A stretch of 6,192 nucleotides of DNA from Desulfobacterales bacterium. Its GTDB lineage: Bacteria > Desulfobacterota > Desulfobacteria > Desulfobacterales > C00003060. Where the stretch lies: positions 1-6,192 of the forward strand of contig DAOVOU010000142.1 of the NCBI GenBank assembly GCA_030629475.1, written 5' to 3'. Below the pieces are notes generated by a model. That model saw nothing but the letters and a program-made list of their open reading frames with translations, was not told where the DNA came from and did no database searches. The translations under genes were made by a program, and so were the position numbers. Within the stretch, counting starts at the first letter, position 1; each line of letters starts with the position of its first letter. Of the stretch, positions 5,301-6,192 are shown piece by piece.

Positions 5301-6171
5301 TGTCCAGTTCCCCGACGAATGATTCAAAATCGGGTATCTCGCGTTGGAAGTGTGTCCTCATCTTCTTGATCATGCTGTTTTCAATCTGCCGCACACGCTC
5401 CCTTGTAATACCATAACCCTCACCTATCTCTCGAAGGGTTGCGGGTGTGTCAGAAAATATACGGTTTTCAAGGATATAGAGTTCTCGCTCACTTAACCGC
5501 TTCTTAAACGACCCAAGCTTTTCGCGGATAATAGCCTCCATTTCTTTCTTGGCCACCTGGGTCTCGGCAGACGCTGCCTGCGCGGCAATGAATTCGATCC
5601 GCTCGTTGTCCGAGCCTTCCTTGATCGGCGCATCCAGCGATACTTCCCATCTGTCGAGGCGTTGATCCATATCCGTGACCTCCTGTTCGGAGACCCCAAG
5701 CTTTTCAGAAAGGAGTTTTGGTTTGGGATCAAAGCCCTCGGATACAAGTCTCTGTTTTTCTTTTTTCAGCCTGAAGAAGAGTTTCCGTTGGGCCTGGGTC
5801 GTTCCGATCTTGACCAATCGCCAATTGTCCATAATGAATTTTAGGATATATGCCTTGATCCAAAAGGAGGCATAATATGAGAACTTAACCCCCTTATAAG
5901 GGTCAAACTTCTGCACAGCTTGCATAAGGCCAATATTGCCTTCCTGGATCAGGTCAAGCAGGTTTTGCATCCAGACCCGCTGGAACTCCATGGCAATTTT
6001 TACCACAAGTCTCAGGTTGGAAGTAATCATCCTGTAGGCTGCCTCTGGATCTCCATGTTCCCTGACCCGGATGGCAAGCTCCTTCTCTTCTTCCCTCGAA
6101 AGAAGTTCGTACTGGCCGACTTCTTGCAAATATCGCTGGAGCGGGTCGAATTTGACAAGAGCGGAATCCAT
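5293..6171 (-). CDS. rpoH: RNA polymerase sigma factor, RpoH (sigma-32) type
   Basis: A 292-residue group-3-like sigma-70 family factor. Region 1.2 covers roughly 8-40. Region 2 (46-120) contains NLLDLIQEGNIGLMQAVQKF (core binding) and FSYYASFWIKAYILKFIMDNWRLVK (-10 recognition and melting). Directly after it comes the RpoH box QRKLFFRL (128-135), which marks sigma-32 proteins and is absent from RpoD. Region 4.2 (about 245-272) has the helix-turn-helix TLREIGEGYGITRERVRQIE for the -35 element. Length is close to E. coli RpoH (284). RpoH drives heat-shock genes (chaperones, proteases) in the cytoplasm; several delta-type bacteria carry more than one paralogue, so this copy could have another regulon. 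The start is ATG 6171; only 21 bp upstream are in view, with no strong Shine-Dalgarno and no promoter to judge. The stop lies inside the 9-bp repeat array. Confidence 0.9.
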   Translation of the reverse strand: MDSALVKFDPLQRYLQEVGQYELLSREEEKELAIRVREHGDPEAAYRMITSNLRLVVKIAMEFQRVWMQNLLDLIQEGNIGLMQAVQKFDPYKGVKFSYYASFWIKAYILKFIMDNWRLVKIGTTQAQRKLFFRLKKEKQRLVSEGFDPKPKLLSEKLGVSEQEVTDMDQRLDRWEVSLDAPIKEGSDNERIEFIAAQAASAETQVAKKEMEAIIREKLGSFKKRLSERELYILENRIFSDTPATLREIGEGYGITRERVRQIENSMIKKMRTHFQREIPDFESFVGELDMG

Positions 6172-6192
6172 TGAGGACCGGTTCGCCTGCGG

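Overview
All seven genes read on the minus strand and together fill almost the whole window. In transcription order (right to left) they are: an RpoH-type heat-shock sigma factor; a 15-repeat TPR lipoprotein; a LolB-like lipoprotein; a small Mut7-C-type putative RNase with a zinc ribbon; an Mrp/NBP35 iron-sulfur carrier ATPase; a RimK-like ATP-grasp protein; and the N-terminal part of a dGTPase-like HD phosphohydrolase that runs off the left edge. The gene families, base composition and style of the spacers fit a Desulfobacterota (former Deltaproteobacteria) genome, probably of the sulfate-reducer type. That placement is an inference from family resemblance, not from a marker gene.

Right part (about 2600-6192): rpoH, then the TPR and LolB-like lipoproteins. 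The two lipoprotein genes are only 3 bp apart. A TPR protein directly upstream of lolB is a known arrangement in other Proteobacteria, so this pair probably works at the outer membrane, in lipoprotein or envelope assembly. Left part (1 to about 2600): the Mut7-C protein, the Mrp ATPase, and an ATP-grasp/HD pair whose reading frames overlap by 14 bp. Three genes use non-ATG starts (TTG for the LolB-like and ATP-grasp genes, GTG for mrp), and each has a plausible Shine-Dalgarno sequence.

The most unusual feature is not a gene. Every spacer longer than a few bases carries a short-period degenerate array. Two arrays have a 9-bp period (1996-2076 and 5211-5300), one has an 8-bp period (2606-2685), and one has a looser 9/10-bp period (1075-1113). 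A 7-bp triplet lies next to one of the 9-bp arrays. In the three long arrays the units switch at the centre from G/T-rich to their approximate complement (A/C-rich), so each array is both a tandem repeat and one long imperfect inverted repeat. Two of them run into the end of the upstream gene and include its stop codon. The two 9-bp arrays are about 85% identical over 41 bp although they lie 3.2 kb apart, so they belong to one dispersed family.

No tRNA, rRNA, CRISPR array, transposase or classical GC-rich terminator with a U-run was seen. There is no gene-free stretch over 300 bp; the longest spacer is 170 bp (1977-2146).
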